From positions 24,985,001-25,049,000 of the forward strand of contig NC_063263.1 in assembly GCF_019578655.1 (NCBI RefSeq): a stretch of DNA of 64,000 bases, in the 5' to 3' direction. Source of the DNA: Ricinus communis (Eukaryota; Streptophyta; Magnoliopsida; Malpighiales; Euphorbiaceae). This document shows, in pieces, positions 45,423 through 56,790 of this stretch. The notes under the pieces are model-generated. The model was not told where the DNA came from, did not search any database, and saw only the letters and a program-made list of their open reading frames with translations. Numbering within the stretch: position 1 is the first letter of the stretch; every line of letters begins with the position of its first letter. The position numbers and the translations under genes were made by a program.

Positions 45423-47086
45423 GTCCAGCTAAGAAGACTCATCACATCAAAAAGAAGCGCTTTTGGGAGGCACCCCAAATTTTATTTTATTTCTTTTTCA
45501 TTTCTAATTTTTTTTACCCTTTCATTTTGAAACATTTTATTAGTTTTAGTTTTCATATTTTATTTAATTTTTGTTTCAGTTTCGATTTTAATTCCTTATT
45601 TTATTATTTGCAGCCACTCATCTACCACAGACTAGCCAGCGCCCTGATATCCCTAATAATGCACCTCTTTTCACTCCGGAGCCATAATCAGGGCAGTATT
45701 AGTTCTTTTCCCTTTTGCATTTCTTATATTTTGTACACTGAGGACAGTGTGTCCTTCAAGTGTGGGGTGGGTGACATTTATCCCATCATAATTATTTGTT
45801 TATTATTTATGCAATTTTTTGTAAAATTTTGAAAATTTTTCACTTTGTTTCGATGCTTTTACTGTTGACTTGCTTTTGGAAATCCTGTTTATGTCCATGT
45901 GATCGGGTAAAATCGATAGTGTTGAGTCTTGCAGAAGAATGTAAGATAATTAGTTTGAGTTTTGTACTAAGTTGCTTTGGTTATCTAATTTTGTTTTGAT
46001 GAATTTAGTTTGAAACCTACTCAAAAGCACACTTGTGAGAAATTGAGCCTAAATTGTAAGCATACACTTTATATGCTTGTATCTATTTCTTGTTGAGAGT
46101 GCCAATTACTGTCTTTACTTTTAGAACTTGCTCGGTAATGCTTATGAGGGCCACAAGGAGAGTTTAACACTTTGGTATGATAGAGGCACTTAGGTTTTTC
46201 ATTCTAGCCAAATAACCTTCATTCGTTTATTGATTCTGTAGATAACCCCTTCTTTTACCATTTTTTTTATCATAGTCCATTACTACTTAGTTTTATTCTG
46301 CTTTGGGTTATGATTTTGCACATGAGTTATTTTTATTGGGAATTTTTGTCTTGGGAATAGCTTTGGAATCTTGTAGCAGCTTACTTCAATCCAAAAAGAA
46401 ATTCACTCTATTATGTGAATGTTCTTCCCTTATGAAAAAAAAAAGAAAAAAAAGAAAAAAACAAGAAAGAAGAAATATATATAAAAAGAAGAATAAGAGG
46501 GAAAGGTGATGAAAAGAAAGAAAGTAAGTGAGCTAAACATTTTGACTTGATTCCTATTTCCCACCTTAGACTACTATCCATTGTTTACCCCTTGTGATTA
46601 TTGTGACTTGTGTGCAGGTCATGTATTTCATTGCAGAACACTATAGGTTCAACTCTGACCAAATTTACCTACCCTTACCTAATCCCCATTACAACCTTTA
46701 TAAAGACCTCTTGACATGGTTGTCGACTCTCCATAAGTGGTAGGAGTAGGATTTAAGAGCAAGCATATAGTAAGTAAGGCAGTAGTTGATGCATTAAGCG
46801 ATTAAAACACTACCCTTTAAACACTTTGAGTGATTTAGAGTGAATCTGGTGAGGAGTTGGTTCTGAATAATTTCGTTGAGACAGTATTGTGTGAGTTATT
46901 GGCATCTTGGTTGTGATACTTGAATTGATTGCTTCTTTTCTTTTTGTTTGACTTACGCTTGTTAAGGATATGTGCAGGAGCTCTCTAGCTTGTCTGTCAG
47001 TTTAAGTATTGTTCCTTAGTGGTTTATTTTCCTTATTTTACTTTTGATTGCTTGAGGACAAGCAATGAGCTAAGTGTGGGGTTATT
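45423..47086 (+). other. 3' region and polypurine tract of mA-4
   Basis: AAGAAGCGCTTTTGGGAGGC block (45451-45470), pyrimidine tract ending TTATTTGCAG, env C-terminal remnant APLFTPEP then stop (near 45661-45687), GTGTCCTTCAAGTGTGGGG (near 45748), purine-rich tract (46433-46520), and intact polypurine tract GCTAAGTGTGGGGTTATT (47069-47086). Confidence 0.78.
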
Positions 47087-47399
47087 TGATGTGCGTAAAA
47101 TACACACATCTAAATGGGGTTTTTAAGATTGATTTTATGGACATTTGGATGTGAATTGGTCTCAACGCTCACCCTATACGTATGTTTGTGTGCATTAGGT
47201 CCAAAAGAGGTCAAAGGATGATAAAGGAAAGAATTAGAGCATAATTGGACATCAAAGCTGCCGAAACGGGCTAAGTATGCCCATGTGGAAGGTCAACACT
47301 GGCCGTGTTACCAACACGGCTGTGTTGGATGCATCAAACATGAAATAAAAAGAAGCTTTTAGGGAGCACAGCGACAAAGAGTAACACGGCCAGGAACAC
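47087..47399 (+). repeat. 3' LTR of mA-4, left part
   Basis: LTR-1 start TGATGTGCGTAAAATACACA through the first part of the motif cluster, ending GGAACAC (47395-47399 AACAC is the Ath-C target duplication). Resumes at 59354. Confidence 0.9.
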
Positions 47400-48842
47400 T
47401 GATGGGTTCTTTATGCAACCTACACCTAAGGCAGTGAACCTACCGATGCAGCCTAGCACTAGTGAGTATCAAGGTCGTATCCCTGGAGATCGGGTGAACC
47501 TAGAGTTACTACTGCTTGCTATGTTATCTAGTCTGAAATAGGGTGTGAAAGTTCTAACATACCAACTAATGGTTATGAGTGCAATTAAGTAAATGAAGGA
47601 CAACAATGGACAATTAAAAGACAATTGTAAAGAGAGAAATAAATCCAAAAGGGAGCCTAAGTGATGGAATTCTAAAGATGAATTTTATGGATTGCCGATC
47701 TTGCTTACCCGTGCCTAAATCCTGAATTGAATCCCGGTTCCTCTCTCGAGCTTACCGGATTCCTAAACCTGCACTAACCTAATGGAATCTCTTCCTATCA
47801 GATTACTACAAATTAGCATTAAGTATGATTTAAGACTATTAAGAGTTGTTAGTTCTTAATCCGTGAGTAAATCAACCTCATCTCTAAGTGTTAACTACCA
47901 GTCCTTACTATTCAAAATCCAGTTGTAACAAGCATTTCTCAATGTCAAGAAACAACCTAATAAACAATTAATCCAACGTCTCAAATTAACCGCATCAAAC
48001 TTTTATTCTTTGAATAGTAAGAAGATTGCAAGAATGACAATTATAAAAACTAACAATTAAGCATAATCCATCAACAAAGGTGAACCCTAATGGATTCAAA
48101 AGATCTAGCTGCTCATGTTCATAGTCAAAGCAATTAAAGAACAAAATAAGGAAAAACGAATTAAAGGTATGTACACCCTTCTCTTTCAAGCTGAATGAGA
48201 AACCCTAAATTTGCAAATTCAAAATCTCAAACCCTAGTTGCCTCTTGAATGCTCCCAAAGTTTGTCTTGATCTTCAATTCGATGTTGGAATAAGTGGAAT
48301 CCCCCCTTCAATTGATGAAAATTGATCTCTCCAGGTCTATAATTGAGGTATAGGAAATATTTGATTAAGTGTGTGTCTTGGAATTGAGTCCAAAAATCGT
48401 CCTCTTCAATTAGAATTCAAAATCGCCTATATAGTTGATTCAGCACGGCCGGAGTCCAGGCTATGCTGAATCTGTGGCGTCTATTGTGCTGAGCCACCAC
48501 AGGCCGTGCCCAAGGCGGTGCTGATCCACCACAGGCCGTGCTGGAGGCCGTGGTGGCTACGGAAGGCGTGCTGAAATGGCACAATTGGGGATAGCCTCTT
48601 GATAATTCAGCACGGCCGGAGTCCAAGCCGTGCTCAACCCTCGGGGTGCTTGTTCTCGCCCAATTTGATGGATTTTGCTCCGTAATCACACGTATTTCCC
48701 TCGATTACTGATGGTGTCCTTCGAAAATGACCTGAAGTGAAAAGGGAAACAAAAGATAGGTGATTCTAGCATAAAACGGGATAATCATGCATAAAAATGT
48801 GAACAATCGGGCATGAAAACATGTGTAGTATGATGCTTATCA
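47400..48842 (-). repeat. 3' LTR of Ath-C (LTR-3 family)
   Basis: 1443 bp, TGATGGGTTC to ATGCTTATCA on the plus strand; full length, keeping the promoter region lost from the 5' LTR. Confidence 0.92.
48427..48640 (-). promoter_or_regulatory. LTR-3 promoter: motif cluster and TATA box
   Basis: On the minus strand, copies of CACGGCC and GGCCGTGCTGA (48640-48440) end at CTATATAG (48434-48427). Same arrangement as in LTR-2, LTR-4 and the pre-env region. Confidence 0.55.
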
Positions 48843-50494
48843 AATTACCCCATGCTTAAACTTTTGCTTGTCCTCAAGCAATTTACAACTCACTCCTCAA
48901 AAGATATCAAATAACTCAATCAACTGCATTGCAGGAGGTTAGCTCAAAATAAATTTCAAAACTCCGTAATGATTTTTCCCAAAATCCCCAAATCACTAAA
49001 TCCTTAAGAGAAAGAGCAAACTTAATAAAGTTGCTAAAGTTAAAATGATAAACCATCTAAATTAAAAAATTGAGAATCATGCCTCACAAGATATCACTCA
49101 AAACACACAAGTATATATAGGTGAAAGAAGATCGCCAAGCTCTCAACGCAAAAATCTGGGAAAAGTGCTTACCATAGGCTTGCTTATGGATTCAATCTCC
49201 ACTACTACGAAATAATCAATAATCATGATCAAAGGGTCTTGAGCCAGTTGTAATGGGGTTAAGGTAAGGTCACGTATAAATATGGAAAGTAGGCTACAAG
49301 TTCTTTGGAAGTTAAGCAAGTAATGCAAGAAAGTAATGAAGGATCAAGTCTTTGTACCAAAATGAACACTATGTTGCTCTAAAAATAAGATGATGCTCGA
49401 AATGAACTAAATTAATACTTTCTACTTTTTTTTTTTGTTTTTTTTTTCTTATATATAAATATATATACTATGTATATATATTACAACAGCTTATGTAGGA
49501 GTTGTTGGTTATTGACACATACAATAATTGAAGGAAGCATCTATGAAAAATCTAGCAACTTATTGAAATATATGAATGCAGATTGATCCAAAGTAAAATG
49601 CAGCATAACTTATATAATTTCCAGCAACAATGGTAGAAAGAATGTTCAAATGAATAGAAGTGATAAGATGAATGTCACTGTTATTATTGTCACGAAAGGA
49701 ATGGCTAAGGCTCAAAATTGGTTCACTAAGGGAAAAATAGGGTTAGGCTTTTTGGCCAAATTGTGTAAATCCTAAGTGCCCAAATCATCTCACGATTATT
49801 GACAATTCATGTAATTTCAACAGATATCGTAAAGCAAGTTCTAGAAACAGAGATTTTGTAAAATGCTCACTAATGAAGGAAAAGGGAGCATAATAGTGAT
49901 GCACCAATTGGCTCAAAATCTCACCATTTGAGTGATTTAAAATTGCATGAATTCTCAACCCAAAGTTTAAATAGTCAATCACAATAATAAGCAGCAATAT
50001 TAACAGTGTTCTATATCTACGATAACGTAATATGGAAGAATTAAGGAAAAATACCAGTTTTACCTGGCTGGATTGTAGTTGAGAGATTTATTCATTGCCT
50101 TCTTCCGAACAAGGTTCGATAAAAGCTATAAGGGAATCCATTCAAAGGAGAAAAAAGTCATCAACTACTTAATTAAAACAAAACTCAAGATAGGCACAAC
50201 ATCGGTAGGTCCCTACCCACATTTTAGTATAACACTGTCCACGGTGTTAGAGATTAGGCCCGAGGAAGCATATGATTCACACATTATGGTTATGGAAGAT
50301 CATGCAGAATTTTTTTTTTAATTAAAAAGGCATAGTGTTCTACTTAACATAAACAAACAAGTGCAAGGAAATAAAATAAAAGTAAACAAGCTACAAGCAA
50401 GAAAGTAAAAGGAGATAACAAATTGAAAATAAAAAAAATAAAATAAAATAAAGAAAAAGGATGGAGGAAAATATCACAAATTTTTTTCTTTCCG
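48843..50494 (-). other. Polypurine tract and 3' region of Ath-C
   Basis: The minus strand reads AAGCATGGGGTAATT (48857-48843) beside the LTR. The rest is AT-rich with a pyrimidine-rich/AT stretch (49425-49480); no convincing gene. The small ORF 50079-50321 has no recognisable feature. Confidence 0.7.
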
Positions 50495-52016
50495 CTAGGA
50501 GTCTGCTGACGGTGTATCCTCACTGGTTGGATCTGCTAGAAGTTGGGGGGCAGGGAAATTTGCTGAGGGAGGTTGCGGTGGTGGATCAGGGTCTGTGAAG
50601 CATGTTGCCAAATCGAACTCCATATCATCAATGAGCCGTTGATTTTGTGCTCCAGCCTCTTGCATCTTTTGAATCTGCACTACTATGATGTCTGTCTGGG
50701 TGGCCTGTCTTTCTAAACCACTCAAGAACTGTTGAAGTGTATTGTTCAAGGCCCTTGTTGTGCCTTCGTTTCTTCTTGAAACCGCACAAACTCGGTGTCT
50801 TCTTCTGCTGTAGATTGCGGACTCGATCTAGACGGTCGGCCAAGCAGTCCGACGGGCCTCGATGGCTCTACCGAATGAGAGGATGAGGCTCCAGGATGAA
50901 GGCATAAACACTCTAGGCCGGGTTAGGAATCCTAACATCCGGAATCCCGGTAGAGCGATGTTGGGCTCCTCTAGCTTTGCCTCTCTAGCTTCCCCGACTA
51001 TTGTGCTCACGAGCCTATATTCAATACCATGTGGATGTCTAGTGGCCGTGATCATCGCATGTTGATCATTTATGCGATCCCTAGTGGCGTCATGTCACCA
51101 ATATTTGAAAGCTCCGGCGGACGGTCGTCCAATACATCTAGTCTCTTAGCTAACCTAGTCACATACTGACCCGAAACAACAATGCATCTTCTTCCGAGCG
51201 TCTACTATAAATGAGCGGACTTGGCGAGCCAATAAATATCCCAAGTCTAGCTTCTTCCAGATGTTGCATAGCCCGGAGAATAAAGACATCGATCTGTGGC
51301 GCCCTGGCCCTCGGCACTGTAATGGTGTAAGCTAGTAGGGTATGAATGTAGCGGAGATGGTCCGGTAGGCTAGATGCCTTAGACACCTTGGGTAGTATGT
51401 TTCCGGCCTCATTACCAATGAATCCCACATGGCGTCATATGAAATTGGGTGGATGTAGAGACAACCTGATACTCCTCCCCGAGATTTCTTGTTCGATCCA
51501 TAATCCCAAATGCATTCCAAATTATGGGACCGACATCGAGAACTCCCTTCCCCAAGCCTAAAATAAATTGCATCGGTGATGCCGGTTTGTGATCTGTTCT
51601 TTGCGGGAAGAAGGTCTTTGAGGAACTCGATCGTAAGCTCACGATAGGTTGGCTCAATGATGTCAAAGAATCTCGCATATGGCGAGTCTCGATCGGTGTG
51701 TGCACATCTTGAGCCAATCCCACTCTCTCTAGGGATGTGAAGTCTATGCAACGGCCCGCCATCACTTGCTTCCATCTCATGACTTGGAATCTACTTTCAT
51801 TGTCCGCATTAGGGAATGTCCACAATGGATGACGGCCGGTGTGGATGGATTCACAGCAGTGCTCTCCGAGGTCGGACTATTTCTTTGTGGTGGTGGAGGT
51901 GGAAGTCTTTGGTCTTTGGTTACAGTCTTTGTGGAGGAAGGCGTTCACTGCCAGCGATCGCTTCTTTGGTAGCGGCGTTTGATTGCTTTCTACGAGATTT
52001 ATCGCTGATGCATCAT
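50495..52016 (-). pseudogene. Env-like gene of Ath-C
   Basis: ATG at 52016-52014, five bases after the acceptor TTGCATTAG/G. The N-terminal part is frame-shifted. Core: WTFPNADNESRFQVMRWKQV, IDFTSLERVGLAQDVHT, a REL-type segment with TIEFL, and LRYIHTLLAYTIT. The C-terminus is a predicted coiled coil (LSGLERQATQTDIIVVQIQK) and a proline-rich tail ending in a stop at 50495, unlike the Ath-D ending. Several frameshifts, some replacing triplets by CG-rich strings relative to Ath-B. Role in the element is unknown; the env-like label follows from position. Confidence 0.65.
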
Positions 52017-52021
52017 ATCAC

Positions 52022-52435
52022 CTAATGCAACGAATTATTAGTTTTTGTAAAAATTCAAGTTAATGAAAGAAATAATCTCACCGAATCAACGTATAATGAT
52101 TATACTTGACTAACCAAAACTTGTATAAACTAATAAACCGATATATATCAATCCAATTTATCATGAACCAGCAATTGCAATTTAAATCTAAACATTATTC
52201 ATGCTTTGCATGCTGTAGGCACATTTTATTTCCACCAAAACCCCACACTTATCAATTTCATAACCAACTACACCACAAACACAACAACTAATGTAGATTA
52301 ACCTAACCAAGGTCATATAGTTACAATATAGAGCCACCAAAATATCCTAGCATGTCCTAACAAAAGTATATGTCTAAAATAGAAGTGAAATCATAATAAT
52401 AAAAAAAATATAATGCAACAAATGAAGGGACTTAC
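52022..52435 (-). other. Predicted leader intron of the Ath-C env-like gene
   Basis: Minus strand: donor CTCAG/GTAAGT (GT at 52435-52434), acceptor TTGCATTAG/G (AG at 52023-52022), 414 nt. The donor is a full consensus match. No ATG occurs between the upstream TATA box and the donor. Confidence 0.55.
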
Positions 52436-52540
52436 CTGAGTTCGCTTAGAAAAGTGAGAAGGGTGAGATAGGGGTATAAGAACAACACCTTTGAGCTAAG
52501 AAAAACAAAAGGGAAGCAAAATTTTCGGAGGCCTCCACTT

Positions 52541-52800
52541 CTTATAGGCACGGTTTCAGCACGGGTGAGGGTAAGGCCGTGCTGATCAGCACGGCTAGGA
52601 CTCAGCCCGTGCTGATCCTTTAGCCTTCTTTGGATGCTCCTTGGCACGGGCATTGGCCTAGGGGTTGTGTCCCGTGCTACCTTCGGAAGCCGTGACAATT
52701 ACTCTTTATCCTTCAACACGGTCTTGACTCTGGCCGTGCTCATCAGCACGGCCTGGTGATGCAGCCCGTGATGGCCACGGAAACCGTGGTGAAACAGAGT
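52541..52800 (-). promoter_or_regulatory. Predicted internal promoter 5' of the Ath-C env-like gene
   Basis: About ten CACGG/CCGTG half-palindromes (52800-52550, minus strand reading) are followed at once by CTATAAG (52547-52541). A leader of about 100 nt leads to the donor at 52435. It lies between the pol stop (53094) and env. Counterpart in Ath-B: 17112-17330. 52801-53093 is AT-rich with no gene seen. Confidence 0.5.
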
Positions 52801-53093
52801 TTTTCTGGGCTTGCCTTTTGCCGACTCGAGTCGCCTTGCCCCCATACCTATAATTAACACATATGCATGTAATTAGATCATTAAACAAGTAGATATGGTC
52901 AAACGGAAGAGTTTGTCCTCTTCGATTCTATAAGTCCGAAAAATTAAAATTAACCTAATTATTTTTAAGCAACTATAATAAAGTCAAATGAAAATAATGA
53001 AACAATCACAACTAATTAAAAACATTAAAGTATAATCCAAGTCGAATGTACAGAAGTGCTTATTTGCAGAGTCTTAAGCATGACTCATTCGGA

Positions 53094-54274
53094 TCACCCT
53101 TTCTGTGCATACAAAGCCAGGTCAACTCGTTGCTCACTATCCAACGAGTTACAATGATATCGCTTTAGCCGATGGCCGTTCACTTTGAAGTTCCCCTTCT
53201 CTGGATGATGCAACTCTACCACTCCATATGGAAAGACTTGTCCGATCTGAAATGGTCCAGACCAACGAGTCTGTAGCTTTCCGGGAAACAGACGAAGGCG
53301 AGAGTTGTAAAGCAACACTCGATCCCCAACCTGAAATTCCTTAGGCCCACGAATCCTTTGATCATGCCATTTCTTAGTCCTTGCTTTGTAAGTTGAGGAG
53401 TTTTCGTATACTGCTTGGCCACTCATCTAGCTCACTCGGTACCATTGCCGCTCCTTACACTGCATAATCAATATCAAAGTTACAAGTTCTAAGGGCCCAA
53501 AGTGCCCTATGCTCTAACTCAACAGGCAAATGACATGACTTTCCATAAACAAGGCGATAGGGCGTAAAACCTATAGATGTCCTAAAAGCAATCCTAAACG
53601 CCTATAATGCATCATCTAACTTAAGAGTCCAGTCCTTCCTACTAGTACTAACGGTTCTCTCTAAAATACGTTTAATACCCCTATTAGTTACCTCAACCTG
53701 CCCACTAGTCTGGGGGTGATAGGGAGTAGAGAACCGATGAGTAACTCCGTACCGCTTAAGTACTTTCTCTAATTGGGTGTTGCAGAAATGTGTTCCTCTA
53801 TCACTAATAAGCGCCCTAGGTATGCCAAACCTAGCAAACAATCGCTTAAGGAACCTGCAGACAACCCTAGCATCATCAGTGGCTACAGCCTGAGCTTCAG
53901 GCCACTTAGAGAAATATTCAACAACAACCAGAATGTACTTATTACCATATGAAGAGGGAAAGGGTCCCATGAAGTCGATGCCCCAGACATCAAAAATCTC
54001 AACGACTTGCACACTAGTTTGGGGCATCTCATCACGAGAAGAGATATTACTGCGGCAAGGGTCCTGAAACCTTAACAAATTTCCGTGCATCTTGGAAGGC
54101 ATAGGCCAATAGAATCGCCTCTAGCACCTTCCTCGCAGGTATGGTTTGCTTTGCTTGATGACCTCCAGTGGGTCCCTCATGGCATTGCTTCAATATTTGG
54201 AGAGTCTCCTCGCCATATACACAACGGCGAATCACCTGATCTGCACATACTTTAAAGAAAAGGGATCTTCCCAA
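53094..54274 (-). pseudogene. Ath-C integrase
   Basis: Zinc-binding (HHCC) region at 54274-54047 ([19 protein letters not shown], then GGHQAKQT). Catalytic core ORF 54102-53602 with [14 protein letters not shown] (first D, residue 43), [11 protein letters not shown] (second D, residue 101) and [17 protein letters not shown] (E, residue 137), so the D-D-E triad is intact. C-terminal domain 53426-53094: FQVGDRVLLYNSRLRLFPGK, WSGPFQIGQV and FKVNGHRLKRY, the usual Athila pol end. Stops/frameshifts occur near 53600-53430 and 54050. Confidence 0.88.
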
Positions 54275-54312
54275 ATATAGTATTTCAAATCAGCGAAGAA
54301 TTTCTTCTTTTG

Positions 54313-54933
54313 CTAATACGTCATACCCTTTGGTAGAACCCTAGCAACCAAATAGTTAGCATAATCAGAAAACCAGGGAGTATCAGTGTATACCTGAGTG
54401 ACATACAAATGTTCTTCTGGAAATCGATCATCTATGGTCGTCTCATCAAGTGCATCTAAGTGAGGATTTTCCAATCTCGATAAATGGTCCGCTGCTAGAT
54501 TCTCTGCGCCCTTCTTATCCTTGATCTCGACGTCAAATTCCTGTAACAAAAGAATCCACCGAATCAATCTCGGTTTCGCATCATTTTTCAGGAATAAGTA
54601 CCTCAATGCCGAGTGGTCCGTGAAGACAATGGTTTTGGAGAGAACAAGGTATGATCTAAACTTGTCGAAGGCGTAAACAACCGCCAATAACTCCTTCTCT
54701 GTGGTGGTGTAGTGTTCTTGGGCTCCTGTCAAGGTCTTGCTAGGGTAGTAAATGGGTTGAAACTTCTTTTCAATCCTCTGTCCAAGCACAGCTCCAACTG
54801 CATAATCACTAGCATCGCACATCAGTTCGAAATCGGGAGAAACCATGATTGGGGCTGTAGTTAAGTTTCTTGATAACTCAAAAGTCGCCACGCATGCATC
54901 ATCAAAAATAAAAGGTACATCCTTAAGTAACAA
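54313..54933 (-). pseudogene. Ath-C RNase H
   Basis: 206 codons open. Motifs: [18 protein letters not shown] (catalytic D, residue 40), [20 protein letters not shown] (E, residue 79) and [13 protein letters not shown] (D, residue 106); then [20 protein letters not shown] leading into integrase. A stop separates it from RT (54934-55008). Confidence 0.9.
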
Positions 54934-55008
54934 TTGAGTGAGGGCCTAGCAATCTTAGAAAAATCTCTAATAAATCTCCTATAAAACCCTGCATGGCCCG
55001 GAAAACTC

Positions 55009-55683
55009 CTATGACCTTAATGAACTAGGAGGAGGTAGCTTAGATATTACTTCTACCTTTGCTCTATCCACCTCCATCCCAGCCTGAGAGATCTTATGCC
55101 CTAAAACAATCCCCTCTCTCACCATGAAATGACATTTGTCCCAGTTTAGTACCAAGTTAGCCTCAATACATCTAGCTAACATGCGCTCAAGGTTTGCCAA
55201 ACAAAGAGAGAAAGAATTACCAAAAATAGAGAAGTCATCCATAAATACCTCTATAGACTCCTCAATCATGTCCTCAAAAATAGCCATCATGCACCGCTGA
55301 AATGTAGCTAGTGCATTGCACAGTCCGAATGGCATCCGTCTATAAGCAAACGTCCCATAAGGGCAGGTGAAGGTAGTCTTCTCTTGGTCCTCAGGTGCAA
55401 TAGGAATCTGAAAGTAACCTGAAAAGCCATCAAGAAAACAATAAAACATGTGACCTGCTAAACGTTCAATCATCTGATCAATGAAAGGAAGAGGAAAGTG
55501 GTCCTTCCGAGTTGCATCATTAAGCCTACGGTAATCAATGCAAACTCGGGCTTTATTCCGTCCGAGTCGAGATCGACTTATCCTTCTCTTTCCTTACCAC
55601 TGTGATGCCTCCTTTCTTGGGTACAACCCGCATGTGACTAACCCACGGCCGAAATGGGATATATCAAACCTGCATCAAGAAGT
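55009..55683 (-). pseudogene. Ath-C reverse transcriptase
   Basis: The palm is well kept at 55473-55009: YCFLDGFSGYFQIPIAPEDQ (first catalytic D, residue 15), YRRMPFGLCNALATFQRCMM, and FMDDFSIFG (the DD pair, residues 79-80), then KCHFMVREGIVLGHKIS. The fingers (55683-55474) contain frameshifts. Typical Athila FMDD instead of YVDD. Confidence 0.9.
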
Positions 55684-56790
55684 TTAATTACCTCCTTCTT
55701 TACCACTTCTTTCATGTTCGGATTGAGTCGTCTTTGAGGCTGAACGACTGTCCCCCAATGAAATCTTATGAGAGCAGAAACTTGGATTTATGCCTGGGAT
55801 ATTGGCTATATTGAAAGCAAAGGCCTTCTTGTACTTCCTTAGAACTTCCAACAGCATGGCTTGTTCTTCAGGAGTTAGATCGGCTGCTATAATTACTGGT
55901 AAGCGCTTCTCTTCATCCAGGAAGGCATAAACCAAGTGGCTCGGTAACTCCTTCAGTTCTAAAACTGGTGGGTCCTCGAATGAAGCCTTTACTTTCCGCA
56001 CCCCAGACCTGTCAAGAAAAAGATAGGGATCAGTTGACAAGCTCGGCTCAGAAGCCAATAAAACAGCGAGTTGCTCCAACACTTGCTCGTTGGACAACTC
56101 CTCCTCATCCTCAACTAATGCTACTTGCAAAGGGTCAGAACATAAAATTTCTTGTAAATGGGACTCAACCACATCATCAATCACATCAATAGAACACACA
56201 ATATTATCATAGTCCAGTGACTGTCTCATGGAAGTGGCCAGGTCAAAGGTAATGGTCTCATCATTAACTCTAAGCTTAAGCTTTCCATCGCTTACATCGA
56301 TAACAGCCCTCGATGTAGCTAGGAAAGGCCTACCCAGGATAAGAGGCACAGTGCTATCACCCTCTATATCCATTACCACAAAATCTATAGGAAAGATAAA
56401 TTTATCTACCTTTACAAGTACATCTTGAACAATACCTCTAGGAATTTTAACAGTCCTATCTGCTAATTGAACACTCATCCTAGTAGGCTTTGGCTCATGC
56501 AACCCAAATTTGGCAAATAAACTAGTGGGCATTAAGTTAATCGGCTCCTAAATCAGCGTTGCACCACTAATTGATAAATCACCAATCATACAAGGGATAG
56601 TAAAACTCCACGGATCTCGCCGCTGAGTGGCGGTTTGTTCGGAGAATAGTGAACACTCCTCATTAAGCACCACCCTGACCAAGATCCTCCAACTTCCTCT
56701 TGTTGCTCAAAATCTCCTTTAAGAACTTGGTGTATTTGACATCGTGAAATTGCCTCAACAAAAGGTAAGTTAATTTTCACCGCTTAAATA
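55684..56790 (-). pseudogene. Ath-C protease and pre-RT region
   Basis: The protease active-site region is frame-shifted near 56540 (catalytic DLGA read in another frame). The ORF 56532-55684 then has MPTSLFAKFGLHEPKPTRMS, VKIPRGIVQDVLVKVDKFIF and the conserved PLILGRPFLATSRAVIDV. The pre-RT section includes EDEEELSNEQVLEQLAVLLA and LPSHLVYAFLDEEKRLPVII. These last two blocks are the source of the second half of the mini-Athila ORF. Upstream, 56780-56586 is the Gag-protease linker, frame-shifted. Confidence 0.85.

Noticed and set aside
46303..46509. Small lysine-rich ORF
   Set aside because: Lies in the conserved purine-rich tract of the mini-Athila 3' region; low complexity.
50079..50321. 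80-codon plus-strand ORF beside the Ath-C env-like gene
   Set aside because: No recognisable motif, opposite strand to the element and no counterpart in other copies.
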